Assembly (NCBI RefSeq): GCF_050571805.1
Contig: NZ_CP192219.1
DNA length: 64,000 bases
Source of the DNA: Halodesulfovibrio aestuarii
GTDB lineage: Bacteria; Desulfobacterota; Desulfovibrionia; Desulfovibrionales; Desulfovibrionaceae
Reading direction: 5' to 3' (one strand)
Position numbers and translations under genes: made by a program. This document shows positions 26,925 to 36,064 of this stretch, one piece after another (position 1 is the stretch's first letter; every line of letters starts with the position of its first letter). A model generated the notes under the pieces. The model searched no databases, was not told the DNA's origin, and saw nothing but the letters and a program-made list of their open reading frames with translations.

Positions 26925-27127
26925 CTGATTGAAACAACTCCGCACATTGCGGCCTTATTTCGAAAGAGACAAAGCAGTGCATACCATAACCATGCTTTTA
27001 CATTGTCTTTTTTGTATATTTTGCGCTTAAAAAACTTGTTTCAATTTTTGCAGAAAATACGTGTGGTACACGTCATAAGTGTAAGGCCTTGTGCGTTATC
27101 AACACATATTGACGATTTGTTTTTTAG

Positions 27128-27153
27128 TTGACTTTTTGTCAAAAAAATATAAT
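27128..27153 (+). promoter_or_regulatory. Candidate promoter or operator before the PxxKW gene
   Basis: A perfect inverted repeat TTGAC-TTTTT-GTCAA (27129-27142 region) overlaps a possible -35 box. It is followed by TATAAT at 27148-27153, with a spacer of only 14 bases. The arrangement could be a promoter under a repressor; the short spacer weakens the call. Confidence 0.35.
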
Positions 27154-27214
27154 TGGACATCGCTTCAAAGATAATATGCGCGCGTAGCCCGCGCGACCTC
27201 AGGAGGAAATTAAT

Positions 27215-27496
27215 ATGAGTGCTAAAGCTGTAAGCTTCGCCGATGCAAAAATGACTGAAGAAGGCATGCTCTTTAACGGGTTTGTATGCCAGCCAGTGGT
27301 CGAACAGTGTCAGGGCTGCGAGCGCACCGATGAGTTCGAAGGCCAGACCTACTGTAAAAGTTACGCACAGCCAGAAGCCAAATGGGCTCTTGGTGCATGC
27401 AACTTCGCTACCCACGTTAAAGCAACCGTGGATAAGTCTGGTGAAGTAAAACTTAACCCACTTAAAGCTTCCAAACGTGCCGCTCGCGGTCGTTAA
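27215..27496 (+). CDS. PxxKW family cysteine-rich protein
   Basis: A 93-residue cytoplasmic protein with five Cys: one in FVCQP, two in the pair CQGC, then one each in TYCKS and GACNF. The signature PEAKW lies between the last two. I recognise it as the PxxKW family found in Desulfovibrio and relatives. No biochemical role is known to me; a metal site is an inference from the Cys pattern. The C terminus is basic (KASKRAARGR). It has its own AGGAGG site and its own terminator, so it is probably a highly expressed single gene. Confidence 0.88.
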   Translation: MSAKAVSFADAKMTEEGMLFNGFVCQPVVEQCQGCERTDEFEGQTYCKSYAQPEAKWALGACNFATHVKATVDKSGEVKLNPLKASKRAARGR

Positions 27497-27520
27497 TCAG
27501 CTATATTTTGGTTAGAGAGG

Positions 27521-27556
27521 GGGAAGGTTGGCTTACAACCTTCCCTTTTTCTTTTT
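27521..27556 (+). terminator. Terminator of the PxxKW gene
   Basis: Stem GGGAAGGTTG / CAACCTTCCC with loop GCTTA, then TTTTTCTTTTTC. Confidence 0.92.
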
Positions 27557-27787
27557 CAGGAAGAAAGAACTCAGCGCAATGACGCGTTGCTTCTAAAAAT
27601 TCCAACTCACATGTAGGCAGCTACACCCCGAGCTGAAATTTTTCACGCTTCGCCGTCTCCCCATTTTTCATCAGGTTCAAAGACTTGCTGAAGATACGCC
27701 TTTTGCACTCAATTCTTTCTTCCTGAAAATGTATTGTCAGGCAAGTTAACCAACGTATCCACCCCGATTCTCTGACGGAGAACTTCC

Positions 27788-29017
27788 ATGAGCGAACAAC
27801 TTCTCGAATTTCTTGATGACCAGCATGATCTCGTAATTGAACTACAAAAAGAGATGACCGCGCGGCCTGCACTTTGCCCTTCCAGTGGCGGACAGGGCGA
27901 GAAAGACAAGGCTGACTACCTTCTCGACTGGCTTAAGGTAAACAACATTACAGATGTTGAGGAAATGCGCGCTCCGGATTCCCGCGTTGATTGCGGCTAC
28001 CGCCCGACAATTATCGCACGTATTCCGGGTAAATCCGAAAAAACTCTCTGGATCATCGGCCACACCGACGTTGTACCGACCGGCGACCATGATCTGTGGG
28101 AAAGCGACCCTTGGACACTGCGCGTAGACGGCGACTACATTTACGGCCGTGGCGTGGAAGATAACCAGCAGGCTATCGTTTCCGGCCTTCTCGTTGCAAA
28201 GGGTCTGGTAGATACCAACATGACGCCGGAATACACCCTCGGCCTCATCCTTACTGCTGACGAAGAGACCGGCAGCAAGTTCGGTCTTGAGTACGTCCTG
28301 AAAGAGCGTCCTGAAATCTTCAAAAAAGACGACCTGATCATGGTTCCAGATATCGGCGATGCTGACGGAACCATGATTGAAGTTGCTGAAAAGTCCATCT
28401 TTTGGCAAAAAATTTCCGTAATCGGTAAGCAGTGCCACGGTTCTACACCGGCAGAAGGAGTCAACTCCCTCGAGGCTGCATCCGCTTTCATTCTCAAGAT
28501 TAAGAAATTGCACGAAATCTTCGATCGCGTCGACAACCTCTTCGATCCTCCGATTTCCACTTTCACACCGACCAAAAAAGAAGCAAACGTACCAAACATC
28601 AACACCGTACCGGGTCTTGATGTATTCTACGTAGATTGCCGCATCCTTCCGGGGTACGATCTGGATGATGTCCGCAAAGAAATGAAAAAGATCGGCGACG
28701 AAGTAATCGCTGAATACGGCGTGCAAATCACCTATGAAGAAGATCAGGCGAACCAGTCCACTGCACAGACTCCTATAGACTGCGAAGTGGTAACTCTGCT
28801 CGACCGTGCGATTAAGAAAGTTTACAATGTAACTCCACAGCCGAAAGGTGTTGGCGGCGGCACCGTAGCAGCACACCTGCGCGAAGAAGGGCTTCCGGTA
28901 GCATGCTGGAGCAAGCTCGTACCGAACCCGCACGTGCCTAACGAAAAAAGCCGTATCTCATGCAACATCGGTGATGCCAAAGTTATCGCCGCCATGCTGT
29001 TTGATACAACTAAATAA
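27788..29017 (+). CDS. M20-family metallo-hydrolase (peptidase/deacylase)
   Basis: A dinuclear zinc hydrolase of 409 residues. Metal and catalytic motifs appear in order: GHTDVVPTG, GRGVEDNQQ, TADEETGSKFGL, MVPDIGDADG, and the closing HVPNEKSR. The dimerisation or lid domain lies between about 205 and 320 (IGKQCHGSTPAEGVNSL). The GGGTVAAHLRE stretch replaces the usual G-x-T-D pattern and is typical of the subgroup annotated simply as M20 metallo-hydrolase. The substrate is unknown; a dipeptide or an N-acyl amino acid is likely from the family. GGAG precedes the start by about seven bases. Confidence 0.85.
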   Translation: MSEQLLEFLDDQHDLVIELQKEMTARPALCPSSGGQGEKDKADYLLDWLKVNNITDVEEMRAPDSRVDCGYRPTIIARIPGKSEKTLWIIGHTDVVPTGDHDLWESDPWTLRVDGDYIYGRGVEDNQQAIVSGLLVAKGLVDTNMTPEYTLGLILTADEETGSKFGLEYVLKERPEIFKKDDLIMVPDIGDADGTMIEVAEKSIFWQKISVIGKQCHGSTPAEGVNSLEAASAFILKIKKLHEIFDRVDNLFDPPISTFTPTKKEANVPNINTVPGLDVFYVDCRILPGYDLDDVRKEMKKIGDEVIAEYGVQITYEEDQANQSTAQTPIDCEVVTLLDRAIKKVYNVTPQPKGVGGGTVAAHLREEGLPVACWSKLVPNPHVPNEKSRISCNIGDAKVIAAMLFDTTK

Positions 29018-29030
29018 GTACGTTTTATTT

Positions 29031-29062
29031 TGCCTCCGGCGGCTGTAGTCGCCGGAGGCATA
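29031..29062 (+). repeat. Hairpin built from a GCCTCCGGCGG repeat
   Basis: A perfect 11-base stem TGCCTCCGGCG / CGCCGGAGGCA after the M20 gene. No T-run follows. The same core recurs at 54827 and at both arms of the 59425-59755 element, so this is a member of a dispersed intergenic repeat family that may also act as a terminator. Confidence 0.7.
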
Positions 29063-29088
29063 TGCAGTAGAAATTACGAAGAAAAAAT

Positions 29089-30969
29089 ATGATAAAAACA
29101 CCCCCTCCAGCTATTTTTGATGTCATTGTTGTAGGCGCAGGTCACGCCGGTGCCGAGGCTGCCATGGCAGCCAGCAACCTTGGAATGACCACGTTATTGC
29201 TGACGATCAACTTGGATCACATTGGCGCGCTTTCTTGCAATCCGGCTATTGGCGGCCTTGCTAAAGGTCACATGGTTCGTGAGATCGACGCACTTGGCGG
29301 CATGATGGGGGTCTGGGCAGACCAGTCCGGCATTCAGTTCCGCACACTGAACACCAGTAAAGGCCCTGCCGTACATGCAACCCGTGCACAGATTGACCGC
29401 GAAGAGTACATGCGCGTTGTTAAACGCGACGTGTTTGCACAGGAAAATTTATGGATATGGCAGGATACAGCACATACCCTACTGACTGAAAACGGACGAT
29501 GCACCGGTGTCCGTACCCAGCTGGGACAAGAGTTTGCTGCTAAGACTGTTATCATTACTACAGGAACATTCATGCGCGGTCTTATCCATGTCGGCCTGAA
29601 CAACTTTTCCGGAGGGCGTCTTGGAGATCCGGCAAACAGCGGATTGTCAGAATCCCTGAAGGACGTCGGTCTGGAACTTGGCCGTCTGAAAACAGGTACT
29701 GTTCCGCGCATTCTGAAAGACAGCATCGATTTTTCTGCGATGGAAGTGCAGCACGGTGACACCCCGCCGCCTCCGTTCAGCTTCCGAACAAAAGAAATTC
29801 CTCTGCCGCAGCTGCCTTGTTACCAGACTTGGACGAACGAAAAGACACACGAAATCATCAGAACAGGTTTCGACCGCTCCCCGTTGTTTACGGGTGTAAT
29901 TGACGGAACCGGCGCGCGCTACTGTCCTTCTATTGAAGATAAGATTGCGCGTTTCCCTGAAAAAATCCGACACCATATTTTTATAGAACCTGAAGGATTA
30001 CACAGTCCTGAATGCTATCCGAACGGTATTTCTACCAGCTTGCCTCTGGATATTCAAAAAGCAATGCTCAAGACTGTTCCGGGTCTGGAGAACGCTCAGA
30101 TTATCCGTCCGGGCTACGCTATTGAGTATGACTACGCGAACCCGACCCAGTTACGCCCGACGTTGGAAACCAAAGTACTGCCGGGTCTGTACCTTGCAGG
30201 TCAGGTTAACGGCACATCAGGCTACGAAGAAGCTGCGGCACAAGGTCTGTGGGCAGCAATTAACGCATTCTGCGCACTTACAGGACGCGCCCCGTTCATT
30301 CTTGGTCGCGATCAGGCATACATCGGCGTTCTTATTGATGACCTTGTCACCAAGGGCACTAACGAGCCGTACCGCATGTTTACCTCCCGCGCGGAACACC
30401 GCCTGCTGCTGAGAGAAAGTAACGCTGACATGCGCCTTACCGAAATCGGCCGCGAAATCGGTCTGGTAAAAGATGACCAGTGGGTAATGTTCGACGCAAA
30501 ACGCACGGCACTGTCTACCCTTCTTGATGAACTGGAAGAACGACGCATTAAACCTGACTCAAAAATTCGTGCTATTTTTGATAGCCTCGGTGAAGCACAT
30601 CCTGTTAAAAGCCTTACACTCGCGGAAGTACTGCGTCGTCCTGCATTAACTATTGACGACTTGAAACTATTCTGGCCTGAAATTACAGATTTCCAAGAAG
30701 ATGCGAAGATGGAAGCACAGGTTGTTGTTAAGTATGCGGGGTACCTGAAGCGCCAAAGCGAGCTTGTTCAACGTTTCAGCCGTATGGAAAGCGTTCCTCT
30801 TCCTCAAGACCTCGACTACACCGAGGTTGCGGGACTCACCCGCGAGGTAGAGGAAAAACTTGCAGCCGTGCAGCCGCTCAACCTTGGGCAGGCGTCACGT
30901 ATTTCAGGGGTTACCCCGGCAGCAATTTCCTGTCTGGAAATTCACTTGAAGAAGCTTGGTAAAATTTAG
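29089..30969 (+). CDS. mnmG: tRNA uridine-5-carboxymethylaminomethyl modification enzyme MnmG (GidA)
   Basis: With MnmE it places the cmnm5 group on wobble uridine 34 of several tRNAs. The FAD fold is VVGAGHAGAEAAMAASNLG at the N terminus, followed by SCNPAIGGLAKGHMVREID, which includes the first catalytic Cys region. RTLNTSKGPAV and IDREEY are family hallmarks. FASRAEHRL appears here as FTSRAEHRLLLRESN, close to the consensus Y(M)(F)TSRAE. The C-terminal helical domain contains KYAGYLKRQ and ends in ASRISGVTPAAISCLEIHLK. 626 residues is the standard length. Confidence 0.97.
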   Translation: MIKTPPPAIFDVIVVGAGHAGAEAAMAASNLGMTTLLLTINLDHIGALSCNPAIGGLAKGHMVREIDALGGMMGVWADQSGIQFRTLNTSKGPAVHATRAQIDREEYMRVVKRDVFAQENLWIWQDTAHTLLTENGRCTGVRTQLGQEFAAKTVIITTGTFMRGLIHVGLNNFSGGRLGDPANSGLSESLKDVGLELGRLKTGTVPRILKDSIDFSAMEVQHGDTPPPPFSFRTKEIPLPQLPCYQTWTNEKTHEIIRTGFDRSPLFTGVIDGTGARYCPSIEDKIARFPEKIRHHIFIEPEGLHSPECYPNGISTSLPLDIQKAMLKTVPGLENAQIIRPGYAIEYDYANPTQLRPTLETKVLPGLYLAGQVNGTSGYEEAAAQGLWAAINAFCALTGRAPFILGRDQAYIGVLIDDLVTKGTNEPYRMFTSRAEHRLLLRESNADMRLTEIGREIGLVKDDQWVMFDAKRTALSTLLDELEERRIKPDSKIRAIFDSLGEAHPVKSLTLAEVLRRPALTIDDLKLFWPEITDFQEDAKMEAQVVVKYAGYLKRQSELVQRFSRMESVPLPQDLDYTEVAGLTREVEEKLAAVQPLNLGQASRISGVTPAAISCLEIHLKKLGKI

Positions 30970-30978
30970 TTTCTCAGT

Positions 30979-31018
30979 AAAAAAAACAGCTGCCGTCTCC
31001 GGTAGCTGTTTTTTTTAC
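30979..31018. terminator. Two-way terminator between mnmG and the small Cys-rich gene
   Basis: A run of eight A, stem ACAGCTGCCG / CGGTAGCTGT (one mismatch), then eight T. Both strands read as a good terminator. It lies directly at the end of the minus-strand gene at 31015-31185. Confidence 0.88.
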
Positions 31019-31185
31019 TCTTTTTTTGTCCGACACACAAAATACGTAGGACAGGCACTGCACTTCATGGGAGAGCATTCTATTTTGGCGTCATTCTTGC
31101 TTAAAAAAATATATTTCCGCCTTTGACATGCAGTGTTTAATCCAGCTGTTGTGCCATTTTTTACATGCACAACAAACCTGTTCAC
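31015..31185 (-). CDS. Small cysteine-rich protein of 56 residues
   Basis: A GTG-start frame of 56 codons, convergent with mnmG and closing on a two-way terminator. The product has five Cys, at 20, 37, 42, 45 and 51. The C-terminal group is IECSPMKCSACPTYFVCRTK, which looks like a compact zinc or iron site. The N-terminal half (NRFVVHVKNGTT) is strand-like. No good ribosome-binding site precedes the GTG, so the true start might differ, although a stop lies only five codons upstream. I do not recognise the family. Support: protein-like composition, the Cys spacing and the terminator on its own strand. Confidence 0.55.
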   Translation of the reverse strand: MNRFVVHVKNGTTAGLNTACQRRKYIFLSKNDAKIECSPMKCSACPTYFVCRTKKE

Positions 31186-31265
31186 TTTATTATATTTTCA
31201 GTATATTTTTTTAAACCTGCATCAACATCATTTTATGTTTAACAGTACAAAAAGCAGAGTATTAC

Positions 31266-32324
31266 GTGCACGACTTCATATTCAGCGCCTCTACCTCAAG
31301 TAATAACTTCTTTTCCCAGATCGGAAAGAGCTTTTCTGCATCGTCTTTTCGCACAGAAACAGCTCTTTTTACTGTCTATGCTTTGCTTTTAATCGTTGCC
31401 ATACTGATTGCTGTCATCATATTTATGTGGTTCAAAAACCGCAAAAACAATAAATATATCCCGCAGGACTGGGTATTACACCCTTCCCATATTGCTAACA
31501 CATTGCGCATAGCACGCGATGAACACGAAAAATTTGAAGTACAGTTCCATTCTAACGGCGAAAAGCGACGCTCCACATCCTGCCTGCTGACAGATGTATC
31601 CAAAGATGTGCTTACTATTGAATGCAGCGGACTTACCAACTTGCAAAGCTCCTGGGTAGGGAAAGACGTGGACTGCTACTTCCAAGTGCACAAAGTAAGC
31701 ACTGGCAGCACGTTTTTCATGTTCACCACACAAATCCTAGGCGTTCGAGGCTACGCAAACGGCACTGCAATACTCACGTTGCAGACTCCTGTTAAGCTGG
31801 AACAACGACAGAAGCGCGCATCATTACGTATTTCGCCGCCGCAACAGTATATTATGGGACTTGCTGCATGGATCGCACCTGATGGAATTTCCACCAAAGG
31901 GACATTGGATATCCGCCAATGGGGACGCCCTGTATTAACGTATCTTCCTGAAAAAAGTTCCCAGATTATATTGGATAACATTTCCGCAGGGGGCACCAAA
32001 GTCCGTATTCCGCGAGCTGAAATGCGCAAATGCGATTTAGATTTTAAAATCGGCGATAAGCTTTTTCTGCTGATTGACCTATGGGATCCTGACACAGGTC
32101 AGCGTGTCCGCTACTGGTTACTATGCAGAGTTCAGAATCCTTTTATCGACTTTGTAACGCATGACGCTGAACTTGGCCTGCAATTCCTTTTCACCGCGCA
32201 ACCTGACAAAAAAAATACAGCAGAACTGCGCTGGATCGAAGAGCCAATCGGCACAGGACTGGACAGTATAGGTAACTGGGTAATGCGCAGACATCTGGAA
32301 CTGTACCGCGAAAAAGGTATTTAA
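31266..32324 (+). CDS. Membrane-anchored PilZ (c-di-GMP receptor) protein with YcgR-like N domain
   Basis: A 352-residue protein beginning at GTG 31266, since no ATG is suitable. A membrane helix lies at about 36-56 (VYALLLIVAILIAVIIFMWF). A YcgR-type N domain follows (about 85-175). The PilZ domain carries the c-di-GMP site: RASLR near 184-188 and NISAGG near 238-243. The two motifs are about 50 residues apart. Between them lies a long loop with IAPDG and RQWGRP. Proteins of this kind slow flagellar motors or regulate surface traits. The motility genes lie 12 kb away, so the target is open. Confidence 0.85.
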   Translation: MHDFIFSASTSSNNFFSQIGKSFSASSFRTETALFTVYALLLIVAILIAVIIFMWFKNRKNNKYIPQDWVLHPSHIANTLRIARDEHEKFEVQFHSNGEKRRSTSCLLTDVSKDVLTIECSGLTNLQSSWVGKDVDCYFQVHKVSTGSTFFMFTTQILGVRGYANGTAILTLQTPVKLEQRQKRASLRISPPQQYIMGLAAWIAPDGISTKGTLDIRQWGRPVLTYLPEKSSQIILDNISAGGTKVRIPRAEMRKCDLDFKIGDKLFLLIDLWDPDTGQRVRYWLLCRVQNPFIDFVTHDAELGLQFLFTAQPDKKNTAELRWIEEPIGTGLDSIGNWVMRRHLELYREKGI

Positions 32325-32452
32325 GCACCGCAGGCAGACACGCAAAACGAACAAGTGTGTATCCAATGCTTGCACTACACTAAACTCATCGGTACAGTAA
32401 TATCTTATGTATTGTACCCCATTTTATAATAACCTTAAAAAGGAGACCCACC

Positions 32453-33289
32453 TTGGACGGAGGTTCTGAGAGTCGATTGTGGAACGTACTTGGAAATCTC
32501 TTCAGTAAAACGACAGAAGAGGACGTTGAAAAAGCCATTATCGATGCCCGTGAGGAAGGCGAGCTTGAAGCCGAAGAAGGTTCAATGCTCCTCAATGTAC
32601 TCTCACTTGACGAAACTCAGGTCCATGAGATTATGGTTCCTCGAACAGACATAGTCTGCACAGAGACAACCACATCCACTGGCGACCTTGTTAAACTCAT
32701 TGTTGAATCTGGACACTCGCGAATCCCACTATACGAAGAAAACAGGGACAATATTGTCGGTCTTATCTACGCAAAAGACCTGCTTATTCACCTGCACGAC
32801 CCAACCCTGCGTGATTCTCCGCTTGTAAGCTTTATGCGTAAGCCGTTTTTTGTTCCGGAAACCAAAATAGTAACAGATCTGTTACAGGAATTCCGCACAA
32901 GAAAACAGCATATCGCCATTGCTGTAGACGAATACGGTGGCACTTCCGGCCTTATTACCATTGAAGACATTCTCGAAGAGATTGTCGGCGAAATTGAGGA
33001 CGAATACGACACTCCGAAGCTTGAAGATATTCGCTCCACAGACGATGGGAACTACATCATTACAGGTCGTGCAGCCCTTGAAGATGTCAGTGAAGAACTT
33101 TCTATCACGCTGGAATCTGAACAGGTGGAAACACTTGGTGGATACCTAAGTGAACTGGCGGGTCATGTTCCACAATCCGGTGAGACGTTCCACGTTTCCG
33201 GCTTTGATTTCACTATTGAGGATGCAGACGCCAAACAAATTCGACTTATAAAGGCTGCGAAACCTGAAGACGCACCCCAAAAACAATAA
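32453..33289 (+). CDS. CorC/HlyC-like CBS-domain protein
   Basis: A soluble 278-residue protein with a TTG start, supported by AAGGAG 8 bases upstream. It has a short acidic N region, two CBS domains (EIMVPRTDIVCTET, then IPLYEENRDNIVGLIYAKDL, and VDEYGGTSGLITIEDILEEI), and the C-terminal transporter-associated domain (GRAALEDVSEELSI, ETLGGYLSELAGHVP). It matches YbeX/CorC, associated with Mg2+/Co2+ efflux and, in E. coli, ribosome maturation. The pair with the downstream lnt is conserved in many Gram-negative bacteria, although here a terminator stands between them. Confidence 0.92.
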   Translation: MDGGSESRLWNVLGNLFSKTTEEDVEKAIIDAREEGELEAEEGSMLLNVLSLDETQVHEIMVPRTDIVCTETTTSTGDLVKLIVESGHSRIPLYEENRDNIVGLIYAKDLLIHLHDPTLRDSPLVSFMRKPFFVPETKIVTDLLQEFRTRKQHIAIAVDEYGGTSGLITIEDILEEIVGEIEDEYDTPKLEDIRSTDDGNYIITGRAALEDVSEELSITLESEQVETLGGYLSELAGHVPQSGETFHVSGFDFTIEDADAKQIRLIKAAKPEDAPQKQ

Positions 33290-33313
33290 GTTCTTTATCT
33301 AAAAAAACGACAT

Positions 33314-33345
33314 ACACCCTGCTTTTGCAGGGTGTTTTCTTTTCT
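33314..33345 (+). terminator. Terminator after the CorC-like gene
   Basis: Stem ACACCCTGC / GCAGGGTGT with a T4 loop, then TTTCTTTTC. Confidence 0.9.
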
Positions 33346-33431
33346 CAGCGGTTAATTTCTCTAAACGTGCAACGCATGTACAACCATTTGAGAATCTTGA
33401 CCGGAACACAAAAAAAAGTCAGTGTGCAACA

Positions 33432-34946
33432 ATGCTACAATTTGCCCCATTACTTGCTATGAGTACTGCCGGACTAGCACTTGGCTCAGCCAATACTATC
33501 TATCAGTTACCTCCCCTTGTCTTGCTCTATCCGGCTTGTCTGTATCTTCTCGGCCTTCAGGCAGAGTCGGGGGTAATAGCGTTCCGAAGAGGCCTGTTGG
33601 CAGGTACTGTCGCGTTTAGCGCATGCCTGTATTGGATTGCCGTCCCTTTTGCAGAACAAACCGCCATGCCATGGTACCTTGCTATCAGCGGGCCAGTCGG
33701 CGTTTCCTTTTTACTGGGTATCTACAGCGCAGTCTTCTCATGGTGCTGCTATAAACTTCTTCGTAACGCTACCCCGTTATATGTGGGAATAAGCACATTT
33801 TTCCTCTGGGGCACGTTGGAACTCGCTCGCGGAACTTTATTCAGCGGTTTTCCATGGGCCTCCCTCGCAGCTGCGTTTTCTGACTGGCCAGCATATGTAC
33901 AACCGGTAAGTGTTCTTGGAGCAGAAGGCTACTCCGCCCTGCTCGCGGCTCTGGCCTGTTATATTACCGCAGCCTTGATCACCAGTTCTGTCAAACACTC
34001 TGTTGCTGCGCTTATGTCTCTCGCACTGCTCTTTACCTCGAGCTATTACTCTTGGATTCAACCGGCAGATGCCGACGCCAATATAAAAATAGCTATGGTT
34101 CAGGGTAATATTGATCAGGGCGCAAAATGGAACAAGCGCTATATGCGCGGCACGGTCGACCGCTACATTACCCTTAGCAAACAGGTGCTCGACCACCCTG
34201 TTGATCTTGTTATCTGGCCGGAAACATCTATGCCGTTCTATCTTCAGAGCAGCAGAGAGTACCTTCCGCTCATACGAAGTCTTGCCATCGCCAGTAAAGC
34301 ACCGTATCTCATCGGCACGCCGGGCTATGCCACGGGCACCGGAGGGCGTAAGTTTGATATTTTTAACAGAGCATATTTAATCGACTCCGAAGGGCTTATG
34401 CTTTCGTGGTACGATAAGGTGCATCTTGTTCCGTTCGGTGAATATGTTCCATTTTACATACCGTTTGCAGAAGACCTGCTTCAGGGCACCGGCACCTTTG
34501 AGCCGGGAACAAAGCATGATCCTATTTCAGTTGGAAATCTTGCAATGGGTGTACTGATTTGCTATGAAGCAACATTCACTGAACTTGTGCAGGATCGTGT
34601 TGAGAGGGGGGCGAATTTACTGGTGAATATTAGTAACGACGCATGGTTCGGAAAAACAGCCGCCCCCGAACAGCATCTGGATATGACCATCCTGCGGGCT
34701 GTTGAACAAGGCCGATACTTGGCCCGGGCAACAAATACCGGCATCACTGCTATTATTGACCCCAAAGGCAACATTACAACCAAAGGGAAATCATTCCGTG
34801 CGGATGTAGTTTTTGGATCAGTAGGAACACGAACCGGCTTTACATTCTACCACCGGTTCTTTTCTTTAATCCGCGCACTTATCATTGCGGGAGCTATAGC
34901 GGTACTGGCCTACTCCATTTATACAAATAAAAAGAAAGAAATATAA
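33432..34946 (+). CDS. lnt: Apolipoprotein N-acyltransferase
   Basis: Adds the third acyl chain to the N-terminal Cys of lipoproteins in the inner membrane, needed for their passage to the outer membrane. About seven hydrophobic helices frame a nitrilase-like periplasmic domain. The catalytic triad is visible as Glu264 (WPETSMPF), Lys329 (YDKVHLVPFGEYVPF) and Cys377 (LICYEATF). The VNISNDAWFGKTAAPEQHL segment is a family hallmark. 504 residues is normal. The ribosome-binding site is poor. Its stop lies one base before the prfB start. Confidence 0.96.
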   Translation: MLQFAPLLAMSTAGLALGSANTIYQLPPLVLLYPACLYLLGLQAESGVIAFRRGLLAGTVAFSACLYWIAVPFAEQTAMPWYLAISGPVGVSFLLGIYSAVFSWCCYKLLRNATPLYVGISTFFLWGTLELARGTLFSGFPWASLAAAFSDWPAYVQPVSVLGAEGYSALLAALACYITAALITSSVKHSVAALMSLALLFTSSYYSWIQPADADANIKIAMVQGNIDQGAKWNKRYMRGTVDRYITLSKQVLDHPVDLVIWPETSMPFYLQSSREYLPLIRSLAIASKAPYLIGTPGYATGTGGRKFDIFNRAYLIDSEGLMLSWYDKVHLVPFGEYVPFYIPFAEDLLQGTGTFEPGTKHDPISVGNLAMGVLICYEATFTELVQDRVERGANLLVNISNDAWFGKTAAPEQHLDMTILRAVEQGRYLARATNTGITAIIDPKGNITTKGKSFRADVVFGSVGTRTGFTFYHRFFSLIRALIIAGAIAVLAYSIYTNKKKEI

Positions 34947-34947
34947 C

Positions 34948-36064
34948 ATGCTTCAATTAGCGGATTTAAGAACTAAAAGTAACGCTTTAACCGAACAGTT
35001 CAACTCCTTATGGAGGAGGCTTTGACCTAAAAGGCAGTAAAGACCGCCTTGATGAAATTGAGAAACAACTCTCCAGTCCCGGTGCATGGGACAATCCTGA
35101 CAAGCTTACCCCTGTGTTGCAGGAAAAAAGCCAGCTTGAAACACAAGTTGACCGTCTGGAAACCCTCATGCAGGTTAAAGATGATTTAGCTGAATGGCTT
35201 ACACTGGCTGAAGAGGATCAAAGCACAGAGGTACTGGATACGCTCAATGAGCAGACCACACTTCTGGAAGAACTATTAGAGCAGACTGAACTTAATTTAC
35301 TGCTAAGCGCACCGGAAGATCAAAACAGCGCAATTCTGGAAATTCACCCCGGTGCAGGTGGCACAGAGGCTCAAGACTGGGCACAAATGCTCCTCCGCAT
35401 GTATGTGCGTTGGGCTGACAGACATAAATTTAAAGTCGAATATCTCGACTTACTTGATGGCGACGAGGCGGGCATTAAAAGTGTCACGCTGCGTATTAAG
35501 GGTGAAAACGCTTATGGATTCCTTAAAGGGGAACGAGGTATCCACAGGCTAATACGCATCTCACCATTTGACTCCTCAGGACGAAGGCACACTTCATTTG
35601 CGTCGATTGATGTCATTCCGGATGCCGGTAAGGACATTACGGTAGACATTAAAGAGGGTGATCTACGCATTGACGTGTTCCGCTCCAGCGGCCCGGGTGG
35701 CCAGAGCGTTAACACAACCAGTTCCGCTGTACGTATTACGCATGTTCCAACAGGCGTAACCGCACAGTGTCAAAACGAGAAATCGCAGCATGCAAACAAA
35801 GATACTGCGTTACAAATTCTTAAATCCCGACTGTATGAAATTGAACTGCGCAAAGTGCAGGACGAACGTCAGGCAGAATATGCTGGTAAAATGGATATCA
35901 GTTTCGGTAGTCAAATACGGACTTATACGCTTCAGCCATACCGCCTTGTGAAAGATCACAGGACAAACTCGGAGATCGGGGATGTTGATTCAGTTTTAGA
36001 TGGAAAACTGGACCAGTTCTTGCGTGATTTCCTGCTTTATTTACATGCAGAAAAGACAACATAA
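34948..36064 (+). CDS. prfB: Peptide chain release factor 2, with programmed +1 frameshift
   Basis: Recognises UGA and UAA stops and triggers peptide release. Translation starts at ATG 34948 and reads 25 codons to CTT 35020-35022. The next in-frame codon is TGA (35023-35025). A +1 shift continues at 35024 with GAC to the stop at 36062-36064, giving 371 residues. The GGQ motif lies at 250-252 (SGPGGQSVN), as in E. coli. Frame annotation from 35114 alone would miss the N-terminal domain. It follows lnt by one base and overlaps the cyclase gene downstream. Confidence 0.97.
35014..35025 (+). promoter_or_regulatory. prfB: Programmed +1 frameshift site of prfB
   Basis: AGGAGG-CTT-TGA-C: an internal Shine-Dalgarno sequence directly before the CTT slippery codon and the TGA stop. 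Low RF2 makes the ribosome pause at TGA and slip one base forward, so RF2 controls its own level. The order matches the well-known bacterial site. Confidence 0.97.

Noticed and set aside
27842..28933. Long open frame of 363 codons opposite the M20 hydrolase
   Set aside because: It mirrors the coding strand of a well-conserved metallo-hydrolase and has a Phe/Cys/Arg-rich translation, the usual antisense shadow.
35023..35025. TGA in prfB as a mutation, sequencing error or selenocysteine codon
   Set aside because: The AGGAGG-CTT-TGA-C context is the standard programmed frameshift site of RF2, and the +1 frame continues the protein perfectly.
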